Notes under the pieces: model-generated | Seen by the model: only the letters and a program-made list of their open reading frames with translations | Database searches by the model: none | What the model was told of the DNA's origin: nothing | Shown here: piece after piece, positions 34,270-43,254 of the stretch | Layout of the letters: the number at the start of each line of letters is the position of its first letter | How positions within the stretch are numbered: the first letter of the stretch is position 1 | Assembly: GCF_013034685.1 (NCBI RefSeq) | Contig: NZ_WQGO01000004.1 | Location: 1 to 64,000 of the forward strand | Direction of reading: 5' to 3' | Source of the DNA: Ruegeria lacuscaerulensis | GTDB lineage: Bacteria > Pseudomonadota > Alphaproteobacteria > Rhodobacterales > Rhodobacteraceae | DNA: 64,000 nt | Made by a program: the position numbers and the translations under genes

Positions 34270-35394
34270 TCAGCGCTCTCCTGTGATGATGCGGCGGATA
34301 TAGGTGTTCAGGATCACCGCACCCAGCAGGATCACACCCAAAAACACCCGGAAGAGTGAGCTTTCGACCCCCGCAAAGAACAGCCCCTGCTGCACCACGC
34401 CAAAGATCAGCGCACCCAAAGCCGCGCCGAGAACCGAGCCATAACCACCGGTCAGAAGCGCGCCGCCAATGACCACGGCAATGATCGCCTCAAACTCTTT
34501 CAGCAGGCCGCGATCCGCCCCGGCTGATCCGAACTCCATCACCTGACAGGTGGCGAAAACCGTGGCGCAGAAGGCGGTGAACATGAACATCAGAATCTTG
34601 ACCCGGTTCACCGGCACACCAGAATTCCGCGCCGCCTCGGCATCTCCGCCCGCAGCAAAAATCCAATTGCCGAACTTTGTCTTGGTCAGAAGGATGTGAC
34701 CAAAGAGGATGATGGCCAGCGCCCAAATGATCAGCATCGGAATGCCGTCGACCACAGGCTGACCGGCACGCGTACCGCGCTCGAAGGTCTCGATAATGCC
34801 CGCATCACCTAACCAGACGAACAGACCCTGCCCGACCTTGCCACCAAAGACTGCAGCCAGCCAATCGCCTTCGGCCACGTCGCGAATGCCACCAATGATG
34901 GTTTTGCGCTCAATGGTTTGGGGCAAATAGATGGTGAAGCCGCGCAGAATGAAAAGAAAGGCCAGCGTTACGATAAAGCTGGGCAATCCGGTGCGCACAA
35001 CGATGTAGCCGTTCACCGCACCGATAAAGATGCATAGCGCGAAGGTCACAATGATCGCCATCCAGACCGGCCAGCTTAGCGTGACCGAGAAGATTGCGAT
35101 CATCATCCCTGCGAACCCGATCATCGAGCCCACAGAAAGGTCAAACTCACCTGCAATCATTAGTAGGCAGGCGCCCACGGCAATGATCATGAATTGGGCC
35201 GAGACAATCGACCAGTTCATAACGCCCTGCGCGTTGAACATGCCGCTGTCAAAGGCGAATAGCAGGAAGAATGTGAACACGGCGACAGTGCCGACCATAC
35301 CACCCAATTCGGGACGGATCAGGGCACGACGCAACGGCGAGATCTCTTTGATCCGTTCGTCACCGCCCATTGCGGATTGCGCTGATTCAGCCAT
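34270..35394 (-). CDS. Sugar/inositol ABC transporter permease
   Basis: 374-aa inner-membrane permease of the RbsC/XylH (BPD_transp_2) family with about ten hydrophobic segments, for example VAVFTFFLLFAFDSGMF, FMIIAVGACLLMIAGEFDLS and FIVTLAFLFILRGFTIYLP. The GEFDLSVGSM stretch is the family hallmark and VIGGALLTGGYGSVLGAALG the coupling region. A large hydrophilic insertion (GIRDVAEGDWLAAVFGGKVG) lies mid-protein. Operon position after the binding-protein gene supports an inositol importer. Confidence 0.88.
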   Translation of the reverse strand: MAESAQSAMGGDERIKEISPLRRALIRPELGGMVGTVAVFTFFLLFAFDSGMFNAQGVMNWSIVSAQFMIIAVGACLLMIAGEFDLSVGSMIGFAGMMIAIFSVTLSWPVWMAIIVTFALCIFIGAVNGYIVVRTGLPSFIVTLAFLFILRGFTIYLPQTIERKTIIGGIRDVAEGDWLAAVFGGKVGQGLFVWLGDAGIIETFERGTRAGQPVVDGIPMLIIWALAIILFGHILLTKTKFGNWIFAAGGDAEAARNSGVPVNRVKILMFMFTAFCATVFATCQVMEFGSAGADRGLLKEFEAIIAVVIGGALLTGGYGSVLGAALGALIFGVVQQGLFFAGVESSLFRVFLGVILLGAVILNTYIRRIITGER

Positions 35395-35438
35395 AGGTGC
35401 CTCCCCTCGCGCTCTATAGAATGCTTAGATTTTGCTAG

Positions 35439-35467
35439 GGTGCGGACGCAGCAACCGCGTCCGCACC
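35439..35467 (-). other. Strong intercistronic stem-loop between binding protein and permease genes
   Basis: GGTGCGGACGC (35439-35449) pairs perfectly with GCGTCCGCACC (35457-35467) over an 11-bp stem with a 7-nt loop. No U-run follows on the operon strand. Such hairpins after binding-protein genes typically protect that mRNA segment and give the binding protein a higher level than the membrane subunits. Confidence 0.7.
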
Positions 35468-35478
35468 GAAATTGAAGA

Positions 35479-36420
35479 TCAGCGGTATTCGCCCGCGAAC
35501 TCTTCGATTTTACCTAGACCGTCTGCGGTCACGAAACCGGGGCCCGAGTTGATGTTGTTACCCGGCAGAACGCCATAGCGGTGGTAGTTGGCCATCACAA
35601 CAACCGGCAGATAGGCCTGAAGGAAAGGCTGCTGGTCGATGCCCCACTGGATCACACCGCTTTTGATACCTTTCACGATCTCACCACCCAGATCGAAGGT
35701 GCCGAAATAGATGTCACCGGCCATGCCGTTCTCTTCCAGCGCCAGAATGGTCGGATCAGCCGAGGTCGGCCCCAGCGTCAGCACGGCATCCGTATCCGGA
35801 TTAGCCGAAAGATAAGCCAGAACGCGGTTCTTGATCTCGGCCGGGTCCTGACCAGCGTCGATCATCTGCTCACCCAGTTCGATCCCCAGACCGTCGGCAA
35901 AACCCTGACACCGCTCCTGGCTGGAGGGCTGTACGATATAATGGTTCACACATAGGAACGAGCCGATACCGTCGCCCTTGGCGCGCAGACCGGCGGCGTA
36001 GCCTGCGTCATATTCCGGCTGGCCGACATACATCAACGCACCCACTTCGCGCGCCTTTTCCGGCGTGCCGGTGTTCATGATGATAACGTCGATGCCCGAA
36101 TCCACGGCAGCTTTGATCGGGCCTTCCAGAATGTCGGGGTCCGCCAGCGTCGTGATAATCCCGTTCGGACCCGAAGCAGCGGCCTGATCGATGATCCGCG
36201 CCATGTCGGCCAAGTCACCGGTGGGCGGATTGCGATATTCAACCTCGACACCCATCTGCTCGCCCGCCAGAGCGATCCCGTTCTTGATGGTGTTCCACCA
36301 GCTATCACTGTCCGGAGCGTGGCTGACCAGAATGTACTTCTCGCCCTCGGCCGCAGCGCCAGTGACGCCCGCGAACGCAACGGCGCTGGCCATCAGCACG
36401 CCTTTTACAAACTTCTTCAT
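35479..36420 (-). CDS. Periplasmic sugar/inositol-binding protein of ABC transporter
   Basis: 313-aa type I periplasmic binding protein (Peripla_BP_4-like). Signal peptide MKKFVKGVLMASAVAFAGVTGAAA; the start at 36420 has GGGAGGA spaced 8 nt, better than the ATG at 36426. The mature start YILVSHAPDSDSWWNTIKNGI and the DIIIMNTGTPEKAREVGAL region are typical ligand-pocket stretches. First gene of the seven-gene operon (binding protein, permease, ATPase, iolD, iolE, PhyH, iolB). Upstream lie a highly structured leader and the LacI operator. Confidence 0.88.
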   Translation of the reverse strand: MKKFVKGVLMASAVAFAGVTGAAAEGEKYILVSHAPDSDSWWNTIKNGIALAGEQMGVEVEYRNPPTGDLADMARIIDQAAASGPNGIITTLADPDILEGPIKAAVDSGIDVIIMNTGTPEKAREVGALMYVGQPEYDAGYAAGLRAKGDGIGSFLCVNHYIVQPSSQERCQGFADGLGIELGEQMIDAGQDPAEIKNRVLAYLSANPDTDAVLTLGPTSADPTILALEENGMAGDIYFGTFDLGGEIVKGIKSGVIQWGIDQQPFLQAYLPVVVMANYHRYGVLPGNNINSGPGFVTADGLGKIEEFAGEYR

Positions 36421-36454
36421 TTCCATTCCTCCCAATAGAACAGTCAATCAGTGT

Positions 36455-36531
36455 GCCGGGTTTGCCCGGCCATTCGGTTAAACCGAATCTCCTCTGCCCC
36501 GGTTCGGCACCGGGCTTTCCTCAGTTTGAGG
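36455..36531 (-). promoter_or_regulatory. Structured 5' leader of the inositol transport/catabolic operon
   Basis: Four adjacent inverted repeats in 77 bp: GCCGGG/CCCGGC (36455-36470, 4-nt loop); ATTCGGTT-a-AACCGAAT (36472-36488, a 17-bp near-perfect palindrome); GCCCCGG/CCGGGC (36496-36515, imperfect); CCTCA/TGAGG (36519-36531, 3-nt loop). They lie between the LacI operator and the first start codon. They could fold in the mRNA leader, and the 17-bp palindrome could also be a second operator. Confidence 0.5.
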
Positions 36532-36544
36532 ATATCCGGCAATT

Positions 36545-36560
36545 TTGCAACCGGTTTCAA
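36545..36560. promoter_or_regulatory. LacI operator upstream of the inositol transport operon
   Basis: TTGCAACCGGTTTCAA, one base from the perfect palindrome, positioned 125 bp upstream of the binding-protein start. It overlaps the iolG stop codon (36557-36559), so the operon promoter is embedded in the end of iolG. Confidence 0.72.
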
Positions 36561-37555
36561 AAAACATCCTCCAAAGCGACCGGTTGCCCGGTTTTTGCCG
36601 AGCGGGTCGCAGCCTCGGCCATTGCCAAGGCGGTCACGCCATCCTCCAACGTGACGGGCATCGCCATGCCGGTTTGCACCGCGCCGACAAACGCATCCCA
36701 TTCGGCCCGGTAGGCTGGCATGTAGCGCTCCAGGAAAAAATACGTTGGCTTTGCTCCAACCACGCCATCGACCGTGGATTTGACGACCGTGTTTTCCAGA
36801 ACGTTATGGGCCTGAAGCAACCCAGCGGCCCCAAGCAATTCAACCCGCTGATCATAACCATAGGCTGCACGCCGCGAATTCTTGATCACCGCGATGGCAC
36901 CATTGGCGTAAGTCATTGTGGTTACAGCGGTATCCACGTCTCCAACAGCCCCGATTTCGGGATCCACAACCGAGGATCCAACCGCAGAAATCGTGATCGG
37001 CGCCTGCCCCATCAGGTAATTCGCCATATCGAAATCATGGATCATCATGTCCCGAAACAACCCGCCAGAGGTTTTGACATAGCTGACGGGCGGCGGAGCT
37101 GGATCGAAAGAGGTGATCGATAATAACTCGGCCTTGCCGATATCTCCGCTGGTGTAAGCCTGCTTCAAAGACGCGAAACTGGGATCGAAGCGGCGATTGA
37201 ACCCGACCATCACGGGCTGACCCGTTGCGGCCGCGACCTGTTGGCAGGAAATTGCCCGTTTCAGGTCCAGATCAACCGGTTTCTCGCACAAAACCGCCTT
37301 TCCGGCACGGGTCGCCGCTTCGATCAGGTCCGAATGGGTGTCCGTCGGTGACGCGATCAGCACCGCATCAATCGCCGGGTCATTGATCACCGCCTCGGAG
37401 GTGCATGCCTGAGCCCCATATGCGCTTGCCAGAGTTTCGGCGGCCTCGGCCACAGCGTCAGACACGGCGCTCAACTTGGATTGCGCATGCCCGGCTATAG
37501 CCTCAGCATGAACACGGCCAATCCGTCCCGCGCCAATCAATCCGACGTTCAGCAT
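36557..37555 (-). CDS. iolG: Inositol 2-dehydrogenase IolG
   Basis: NAD-dependent oxidation of myo-inositol to scyllo-inosose, the first step of the pathway. 332 aa; start at 37555 (MLNVGLIGAGRIGRVHAEAI) with GAGGA at 6 nt upstream. Rossmann motif GAGRIG at 8-13, EKP at 91-93 (CEKPVDLD), and FRDMMIHDFDMANYLMG containing the catalytic His/Asp pair as in IolG. Its own promoter carries a perfect LacI operator at 37598-37613. It can be distinguished from the two Gfo/Idh genes at 23505-25778 by its shorter length and IolG-like N-terminus. Confidence 0.9.
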   Translation of the reverse strand: MLNVGLIGAGRIGRVHAEAIAGHAQSKLSAVSDAVAEAAETLASAYGAQACTSEAVINDPAIDAVLIASPTDTHSDLIEAATRAGKAVLCEKPVDLDLKRAISCQQVAAATGQPVMVGFNRRFDPSFASLKQAYTSGDIGKAELLSITSFDPAPPPVSYVKTSGGLFRDMMIHDFDMANYLMGQAPITISAVGSSVVDPEIGAVGDVDTAVTTMTYANGAIAVIKNSRRAAYGYDQRVELLGAAGLLQAHNVLENTVVKSTVDGVVGAKPTYFFLERYMPAYRAEWDAFVGAVQTGMAMPVTLEDGVTALAMAEAATRSAKTGQPVALEDVF

Positions 37556-37597
37556 GAGGGTTCCTCGAATCTTTATTCCACGCCACAGTGTTGGTTT

Positions 37598-37613
37598 TTG
37601 CAACCGGTTGCAA
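37598..37613. promoter_or_regulatory. LacI operator upstream of iolG
   Basis: Perfect palindrome TTGCAACCGGTTGCAA centred 50 bp upstream of the iolG start. On the minus strand its distal half TTGCAA can serve as -35, 17 bp from TGGAAT, so binding would block RNA polymerase (promoter elements are inference). Confidence 0.82.
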
Positions 37614-37728
37614 GAATTTTTTTGCTGTTGCGTATTCCAGTGTCAGCACCCGGTTCGACCGACAGAGGATTTTTCTTGGGTTTCATGATAAGATGCAGCC
37701 CTGTTTGCGAGTTCCGGGGGGTGTTGCA

Positions 37729-37920
37729 ATGGTTGAATATGGAATTGCCACGGGTACGGTTGGCGGTTCTGTCGGCGGTGGCGGTGGCTACCGCGGCGGA
37801 GGTGGTGGCGGAGGGTCGAATATCTCGTACTGGGTCGGATATTTCGAACAGAACCCCGAGATCATGATCGCCGCACTTGTCGGCATCTTTCTGGTCGCGC
37901 GGTATGTTCTGGCGCGGTGA
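37729..37920 (+). CDS. Small Gly-rich single-pass membrane protein
   Basis: 63-aa protein of unknown function. The start at ATG 37729 follows a G-rich ribosome binding site; a longer open frame reaches back into the iolG operator and is rejected. The N-terminal half contains three glycine clusters (GGSVGGGGGYRGGGGGGGS), then ISYWVGYFEQNPE, and the C-terminal IMIAALVGIFLVARYVLAR is a membrane helix with a basic end. Lies alone between iolG and tRNA-Arg. Confidence 0.6.
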   Translation: MVEYGIATGTVGGSVGGGGGYRGGGGGGGSNISYWVGYFEQNPEIMIAALVGIFLVARYVLAR

Positions 37921-37961
37921 TCGCGCGATGCTCGGGCCCGTCGGGCCAAACCGGTGAGAAA

Positions 37962-38038
37962 TGGCGATCCCTGAAGGACTCGAACCCTCAACCTGCTGAT
38001 TAGAAGTCAGCTGCTCTATCCAGTTGAGCTAAGGGACC
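37962..38038 (-). tRNA. tRNA-Arg (anticodon TCT)
   Basis: On the minus strand, acceptor GGTCCCT pairs with AGGGATC; D-arm GCTC...GAGC, anticodon stem GCTGA/TCAGC with loop CTTCTAA giving TCT at 38002-38004, T-arm GGTTCGAGTCC. Discriminator G and encoded CCA end at 37962. Reads AGA codons. Confidence 0.95.
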
Positions 38039-38059
38039 GCTGCGCCCTTCTTGCGGTTT

Positions 38060-38584
38060 TTAAGCGCGGGGTTCAAGGGCCAAGCGCATGAAGGCACTGT
38101 TTGGGTCTTCGGAGTAACCAAAGATTGGGCCGCAATAGGAATAGCCCAGCGCCTCGTACAGCTTACGCGCCGCGTCATAGTCGGGCAAATGGGCTGCCCC
38201 GGTTTCCAGAACCAGTGCCTGCATCCCTTCAGACCGCGCGACATCCGCCAGATGGGCCATCATGGTGCGCGCCAGACCCCGGCCGCGCGCCGCTACGACG
38301 ACATGCACGGATTTAACTTCGGCCGTGCCATCCGGCAATGCCTTGAGCGCACCACAGCCGATGGCCTGTTCGGCGTCAAACATCGCCCAGAACCGGATAC
38401 CAGGCCCCGCAAGGCCGCTGGCATCCATCGTATGATTGCTTTCCGCCGGTCCCGCGGTTTCACTATGGGCAAAATGCGCCTCAATCACCGGGCGCAGCGC
38501 GTCCGATGTTGGGTCAGCTTCGCGGATGTCGATCAATTCAGTGCGTCCAGGGTGCGCGCCGGTTGGTGGCGAAATTCTCACCAT
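38060..38584 (-). CDS. GNAT-family N-acetyltransferase
   Basis: 174-aa acetyltransferase. The acetyl-CoA-binding motif is [18 protein letters not shown] (Q/RxxGxG/A), preceded by [20 protein letters not shown] and followed by [23 protein letters not shown], all GNAT features. The substrate is unknown. The start is uncertain: ATG 38584 overlaps the upstream NDUFS4-like gene by 47 bp, while TTG at 38536 would begin right at that gene's stop. Probably cotranscribed with it. Confidence 0.82.
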   Translation of the reverse strand: MVRISPPTGAHPGRTELIDIREADPTSDALRPVIEAHFAHSETAGPAESNHTMDASGLAGPGIRFWAMFDAEQAIGCGALKALPDGTAEVKSVHVVVAARGRGLARTMMAHLADVARSEGMQALVLETGAAHLPDYDAARKLYEALGYSYCGPIFGYSEDPNSAFMRLALEPRA

Positions 38585-38849
38585 ATCCACCTGCTCGAAC
38601 GTTGGGTTTGCGCTTGTGCGGCTCGGTCACCTGCGCATCAATTCCGTGGTCCTTGGCGTAATCCAACGCCTCTTCCTTGGTGTCGAATTTCAGGCGCACC
38701 TGAGTTTGCGTGTCGCTGGAGGACGTCCAGCCCATCAACGGATCAACCTCACGCGACGAAGCAGGGGCATACTCCAGAACCCACTTGCGGGTTTTGGCCA
38801 TCCCCGAGGTCATCGCATTTCGCGAAGGCTGGTAAATCCGTGCGCGCAT
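38538..38849 (-). CDS. NADH dehydrogenase accessory subunit, NDUFS4-like (ETC complex I)
   Basis: 103-aa homologue of the mitochondrial 18-kDa complex I subunit, found in alphaproteobacteria. [20 protein letters not shown] is the conserved opening, then [39 protein letters not shown] and a C-terminal [19 protein letters not shown]. It binds the peripheral arm of complex I. The main nuo genes are not in this window. Confidence 0.93.
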   Translation of the reverse strand: MRARIYQPSRNAMTSGMAKTRKWVLEYAPASSREVDPLMGWTSSSDTQTQVRLKFDTKEEALDYAKDHGIDAQVTEPHKRKPNVRAGGYGENFATNRRAPWTH

Positions 38850-39002
38850 GTCGCCTCTCCGTACTCACTTGGCTGGGCATGTTTATGCGTCAGAGCTGCT
38901 GCGTGGACAAGTCCGTAAATGTCGCAACTTGGTGTGATTGAAATGGCCTCTTGAACAAGAACAAAAACAGATCAAAATCAGGCCCGAAAGGAATCTCCCC
39001 TT

Positions 39003-41189
39003 ATGGCCTATGCACATTCCGACAAGACCCAGCTGACCTCAGAAGATGTCCGCGCCCGCCTGAAGCTTGAGGGCGGCAAGGCGTTTGTCATGCACACTGA
39101 TTTTGCGCCCGCAGGCGACCAGCCCACCGCCATCACGGAGCTGGCGGGCGGCGTGCGGGATGGCGAACGCGATCAGGTTTTGCTGGGCGCGACCGGGACG
39201 GGCAAGACCTTCACTATGGCCAAGGTGATCGAAGAAACCCAGCGTCCCGCCATCATCCTTGCGCCCAACAAGACGCTGGCCGCGCAGCTCTATGGTGAGT
39301 TCAAGGGGTTCTTCCCCGAAAACTCGGTCGAGTATTTCGTCAGCTACTATGACTACTACCAGCCCGAGGCCTATGTGCCGCGCAGCGACACATACATAGA
39401 AAAAGAATCCCAGATCAACGAACAGATCGACCGGATGCGCCACTCGGCCACCCGCGCGTTGTTGGAGCGTGATGATGTGATCATCGTGGCGTCGGTGTCT
39501 TGTATCTACGGCATCGGCTCAGTCGAAACCTACGGGGCGATGACGCAAGACCTGAAAGTCGGTAGCGAATATGATCAGCGGCAGGTGATGGCAGATCTGG
39601 TGGCTCAACAATACCGCCGCAACGACCAGGCGTTTCAGCGTGGGTCCTTTCGGGTTCGTGGGGACAGCTTGGAGATCTGGCCTGCCCACCTTGAGGACCG
39701 TGCGTGGAAGCTGTCATTCTTCGGTGAAGAATTGGAACAAATCACCGAGTTTGATCCTCTGACCGGTGAGAAAACTGATACGATGGAGCAGATCCGGGTC
39801 TACGCAAACTCGCACTACGTGACGCCGAAGCCCACGATGCAGCAGGCGATCATCGGCATCAAAAAAGAGTTGCGCATCCGGCTGGACCAACTGGTCGGCG
39901 AAGGCAAATTGCTGGAAGCCCAGCGACTGGAACAGCGTACCAATTTCGATCTGGAAATGCTTGAGGCGACCGGCGTTTGCAACGGGATCGAGAACTACTC
40001 GCGCTATCTAACCGGCCGTGCGCCGGGCGAACCGCCCCCGACCCTGTTCGAATTCATCCCCGACAACGCTATCGTGTTTGCCGACGAATCTCACGTGTCT
40101 GTCCCGCAGATCGGCGGCATGTACCGGGGCGACTATCGTCGTAAATTCACACTGGCCGAACACGGGTTCCGCCTGCCGTCCTGCATGGACAACCGCCCCC
40201 TGAAGTTCGAAGAATGGGACGCCATGCGCCCACAATCCGTCTTTGTTTCAGCCACCCCGGCAGCGTGGGAGCTGGACCAATCGGGTGGCGTTTTCACCGA
40301 ACAGGTCATCCGCCCTACCGGCCTGCTGGACCCCGAGGTCGAAATCCGACCCGTCTCGATGCAGGTGGACGATCTACTGGACGAGGTACGCAAGGTGGCC
40401 GCCGATGGCTTCCGCACGTTGGTCACGACCCTGACCAAACGCATGGCCGAGGATCTGACCGAATACCTGCACGAACAAGGCATCAAAGTGCGCTACATGC
40501 ACTCGGATATCGACACGATCGAACGGATCGAAATCCTCCGCGACCTGCGGCTGGGCGCGTTTGACGTGCTGGTCGGCATCAACCTTCTGCGCGAGGGGCT
40601 CGACATTCCCGAATGCGGGCTGGTCGCCATTCTGGACGCCGACAAGGAAGGCTTCCTGCGGTCCGAGACCTCTCTGGTCCAGACCATCGGCCGCGCCGCG
40701 CGGAATGCCGAGGGCCGGGTTATCATGTATGCCGACAAGATCACCGGTTCCATGGAACGCGCGTTGAACGAGACCAACCGCCGCCGCGCCAAGCAGATCG
40801 CCTATAACGAGGAACACGGCATCACGCCTGAGACGGTGAAAAAGAATGTCGAGGACGTTCTGGCCGGTCTCTATGAGGGCGACGTCGACATGAACCGCGT
40901 CACCGCCACCATCGACAAACCGATGCACGGCGCCAACCTTGAGGCCCATCTGGACGGGTTGCGCGAACAGATGCGCAAAGCCGCCGAGAACCTTGAATTC
41001 GAAGAGGCCGCCAATATTCGGGATGAGATCAAACGTCTGGAGGCGGTCGATCTGGCCGTCGCCGACGACCCCATGGCGCGCCAATGGGCGGTCGAGAAAG
41101 CGTCCGAGGATGCGGTGAAATCGCGTGGTCGGTCAACGGCTGGACGTCCGGGGCAACGCGGTGGGAATGTGAAGCGACGGAAGCGTTAG
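39003..41189 (+). CDS. uvrB: Excinuclease ABC subunit UvrB
   Basis: DNA-damage recognition helicase of nucleotide excision repair. The 728-aa product has Walker A GATGTGKT near residues 59-66, the beta-hairpin region [29 protein letters not shown], the helicase motif V/VI region [12 protein letters not shown] and [12 protein letters not shown], and a C-terminal UVR coiled-coil motif ([18 protein letters not shown]) that binds UvrC. GGAA precedes the ATG. Two GAAC half-sites just upstream (38953-38962) are not at LexA spacing. Confidence 0.97.
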   Translation: MAYAHSDKTQLTSEDVRARLKLEGGKAFVMHTDFAPAGDQPTAITELAGGVRDGERDQVLLGATGTGKTFTMAKVIEETQRPAIILAPNKTLAAQLYGEFKGFFPENSVEYFVSYYDYYQPEAYVPRSDTYIEKESQINEQIDRMRHSATRALLERDDVIIVASVSCIYGIGSVETYGAMTQDLKVGSEYDQRQVMADLVAQQYRRNDQAFQRGSFRVRGDSLEIWPAHLEDRAWKLSFFGEELEQITEFDPLTGEKTDTMEQIRVYANSHYVTPKPTMQQAIIGIKKELRIRLDQLVGEGKLLEAQRLEQRTNFDLEMLEATGVCNGIENYSRYLTGRAPGEPPPTLFEFIPDNAIVFADESHVSVPQIGGMYRGDYRRKFTLAEHGFRLPSCMDNRPLKFEEWDAMRPQSVFVSATPAAWELDQSGGVFTEQVIRPTGLLDPEVEIRPVSMQVDDLLDEVRKVAADGFRTLVTTLTKRMAEDLTEYLHEQGIKVRYMHSDIDTIERIEILRDLRLGAFDVLVGINLLREGLDIPECGLVAILDADKEGFLRSETSLVQTIGRAARNAEGRVIMYADKITGSMERALNETNRRRAKQIAYNEEHGITPETVKKNVEDVLAGLYEGDVDMNRVTATIDKPMHGANLEAHLDGLREQMRKAAENLEFEEAANIRDEIKRLEAVDLAVADDPMARQWAVEKASEDAVKSRGRSTAGRPGQRGGNVKRRKR

Positions 41190-41279
41190 ACTGTTGGCGA
41201 CGCAATACAAAGTTGCAGCACATGGCGTTGTTTGCTTCAGCCGCCTTGCCTAACCGCATTCCGTGGCTAGGTTCAAAGT

Positions 41280-41708
41280 ATGCGAGCCGTTCTGATATCA
41301 CTGATCCTTAGCACGCCTGCCTTTGCGTGGGATGCAACCGTTGGTCAAATTTGCACGCTTTCGCACGAGACTGACGCAGCGAAAATATTTCTCACCTACG
41401 ACCCGTCTAAACCGCTTTATTCAATTACCGTGACCCAAACGAACTCTGTTTGGAAACAAGCCCCGTGGTTTGCAATGCGTTTTGAAGGCGCGTCACCGAT
41501 CGAGATTTCTACATCGCGCCATGTTCTTTCCAATGGCGCAACGTCTTTGACCGTCACGAATACGGGCTTCGGAAACGTGCTTGATGGGTTGGAGTACAAC
41601 CAAATAGCCTACGCATTCACGCAGGATCATGTGGCCACATTCTCGCTGGACGGCGCTGCTGACCCAGTGCGGGTTTTTCGCGAATGTGCTGGAGCTCAAC
41701 TATCCTAA
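41280..41708 (+). CDS. Small exported protein, unknown function
   Basis: 142-aa protein with a signal peptide (AVLISLILSTPAFA). The mature part has two Cys (QICTLSHET and RECAGAQLS), which may pair, and beta-rich segments such as SLTVTNTGFGN and HVATFSLDGAADPVR. No family is recognised. Codon usage looks less GC-biased than uvrB. Stands alone after uvrB with no operon partner. Confidence 0.6.
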   Translation: MRAVLISLILSTPAFAWDATVGQICTLSHETDAAKIFLTYDPSKPLYSITVTQTNSVWKQAPWFAMRFEGASPIEISTSRHVLSNGATSLTVTNTGFGNVLDGLEYNQIAYAFTQDHVATFSLDGAADPVRVFRECAGAQLS

Positions 41709-41829
41709 GTCATCCGGAACGCAACCATCCCTGACATGGATTTCATCGCGTTTTCACGGCAATGTGGACTAAGTGAGCAAATCTCAATCGGTTTGAACCC
41801 GAGCGAGTTTTTCTCGCTCACGTCAGCGT

Positions 41830-42120
41830 TCACCCCTTATCCCAATGGGCAATCACATCATACCCAACCGGTGTCGGCGGCCCTTCCATGAACTCGGCGA
41901 AATGGCCCCACAGTTCGGCCACTTTCGGGGCATTCGCGTTCGAGGTCGCCTCGCTCTCGACCACCGAGATCACATAGCCCGAGCCGTCTTCGTTCATCAC
42001 ATTGGTAAAGCTGTGCATGCCGGGCATGCTCATAATTTCTGACTTCAACGCGTTCATTTTCGCCGTCGCGGCCTCGCGCGTGCCTGGCTTCATTTTGAAT
42101 TGAGTAATACGCGCAAACAT
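41830..42120 (-). CDS. Small ABM-like (dimeric alpha-beta barrel) protein
   Basis: 96-aa protein: MFARITQFKMKPGTREAATAKM, then MPGMHSFTNVMNEDGSGYVISVVES, and a C-terminal WGHFAEFM. This is the pattern of antibiotic biosynthesis monooxygenase-like dimeric barrels; enzymatic role unproven. GGGAGGAAC lies 6 nt before the ATG at 42120. Confidence 0.7.
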   Translation of the reverse strand: MFARITQFKMKPGTREAATAKMNALKSEIMSMPGMHSFTNVMNEDGSGYVISVVESEATSNANAPKVAELWGHFAEFMEGPPTPVGYDVIAHWDKG

Positions 42121-42330
42121 AATGTTCCTCCCTCGTCTGGCGAAATTGCCGTAGGGCGCGATCAAAGAAATCCCGCCGCGCAGACGGTAGCATGGCAGGC
42201 ACAAATCTCGTATTGATACTTACGAATTCAGCACATTTTCAACCTCGCGCCTTACCCGAGCATCCTGACTGACACTCCAAAGTTGCAACCCAGCGCATAG
42301 AACCGAGATGTTGCAGGGCTGCCGCCTAGG

Positions 42331-42690
42331 TTAAACGCCCAACTCCGCCCGTACCTTCTTGGTCAGCTTCGCCACCACCAAGTCATAAGACGTCACGATA
42401 TGCTCGCGCAGCGAGGCATCGCTCATCCCGCGTTCCTCATAGACCTGCAACCACTTCATCCCGCGTGAGGCCAGATAGGGCGCGGGGCGGATGCCGGGAA
42501 CGTCGCTCAGGACCTCAAACGTCAGATCGGTGGCTTTAAAGGTGACGGCGTCGCGCCCTTCATGCCAGCCACAGATCGCAAACACCTTGCCGCCTACCTT
42601 CCACACATCTGCATTGCCCCATTGCACCACATGGGTTGTGGCTTTGAGGCTGGCGCAGAACGCGTTAAACGCATCTCGGGTCATCATCAC
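42331..42690 (-). CDS. MmcQ/YjbR-family protein
   Basis: 119-aa protein of the YjbR/CyaY-like family. Opening MTRDAFNAFCASLKATTHVVQWGNADVWKVGGKVFAI with the conserved W-G-N/DVWKVGGK core, then FKATDLTFEVL, IRPAPYLASRGMKWLQV and a C-terminal YDLVVAKLTKKVRAEL. Members are small DNA-binding-like proteins of unclear role. Ends 8 bp downstream of the Excalibur-like gene and may be cotranscribed. Confidence 0.82.
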   Translation of the reverse strand: MMMTRDAFNAFCASLKATTHVVQWGNADVWKVGGKVFAICGWHEGRDAVTFKATDLTFEVLSDVPGIRPAPYLASRGMKWLQVYEERGMSDASLREHIVTSYDLVVAKLTKKVRAELGV

Positions 42691-42698
42691 GGATTGAA

Positions 42699-43124
42699 CT
42701 AGGGCCGCAGGAATTTGGCGCTGCCGACAGAGCGCTCGACCGGTTGCGCCAGTTGCGGGGCTTCGGCCGTGACCGGAACGGCAAGCTGCTGAGGCGTTTC
42801 GCAGGCAACACCATTCCCATCGGGGTCGTTACGCAAGTGATAGCCGAGCTCACCCGCATAATAGGGGCCGGGAATCACTTTCAACGCTGTCGGACATCCA
42901 GCCATGGCAATCAGATGCAGCACCGCCTCTTCCTGTTCGAAATCCGAGGTGCGCAAATAAACACTGAATCCAATCACGGCGGTTGTCACCGGCAGCATCA
43001 GGATCATCAGCAGGATACGTATCGGAGACAGCGCCCGCCTGCGCAGCGCCTCAGCCCGTCGGATGCGGGCCGGTGCATTCGGATCAGTAAGAAGTGGACG
43101 CCGCTCAGGCGCATGTGTTGACAT
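42699..43124 (-). CDS. Membrane-anchored protein with Excalibur-like calcium-binding motif
   Basis: 141-aa protein. A basic N-terminus (ERRPLL...RRAEALRRRALSPIRI) precedes one membrane helix (LLMILMLPVTTAVIGFSVYL), so topology is Nin-Cout. In the exported part, AGCPTALKVIP and YHLRNDPDGNGVACE form a Cys-D-x-D-x-N-G-x-x-C-E pattern of the Excalibur extracellular calcium-binding domain. Function unknown. Confidence 0.62.
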   Translation of the reverse strand: MSTHAPERRPLLTDPNAPARIRRAEALRRRALSPIRILLMILMLPVTTAVIGFSVYLRTSDFEQEEAVLHLIAMAGCPTALKVIPGPYYAGELGYHLRNDPDGNGVACETPQQLAVPVTAEAPQLAQPVERSVGSAKFLRP

Positions 43125-43254
43125 AACAAAAGGCTAATACCGTTTTGTGGCAATATCGAGACCCGAGTTCCCGCCCTCACGTATCTGTGCGGAATTCCGC
43201 GTCGAATACGGTCGATTATTTCGTCCGGACGGATATGCCCGATCCGCGGCGCAG

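Noticed and set aside
38953..38968. Possible LexA (SOS) box upstream of uvrB
   Set aside because: Two GAAC half-sites are only 2 nt apart and no GAAC-N7-GAAC arrangement as expected for alphaproteobacterial LexA is present.
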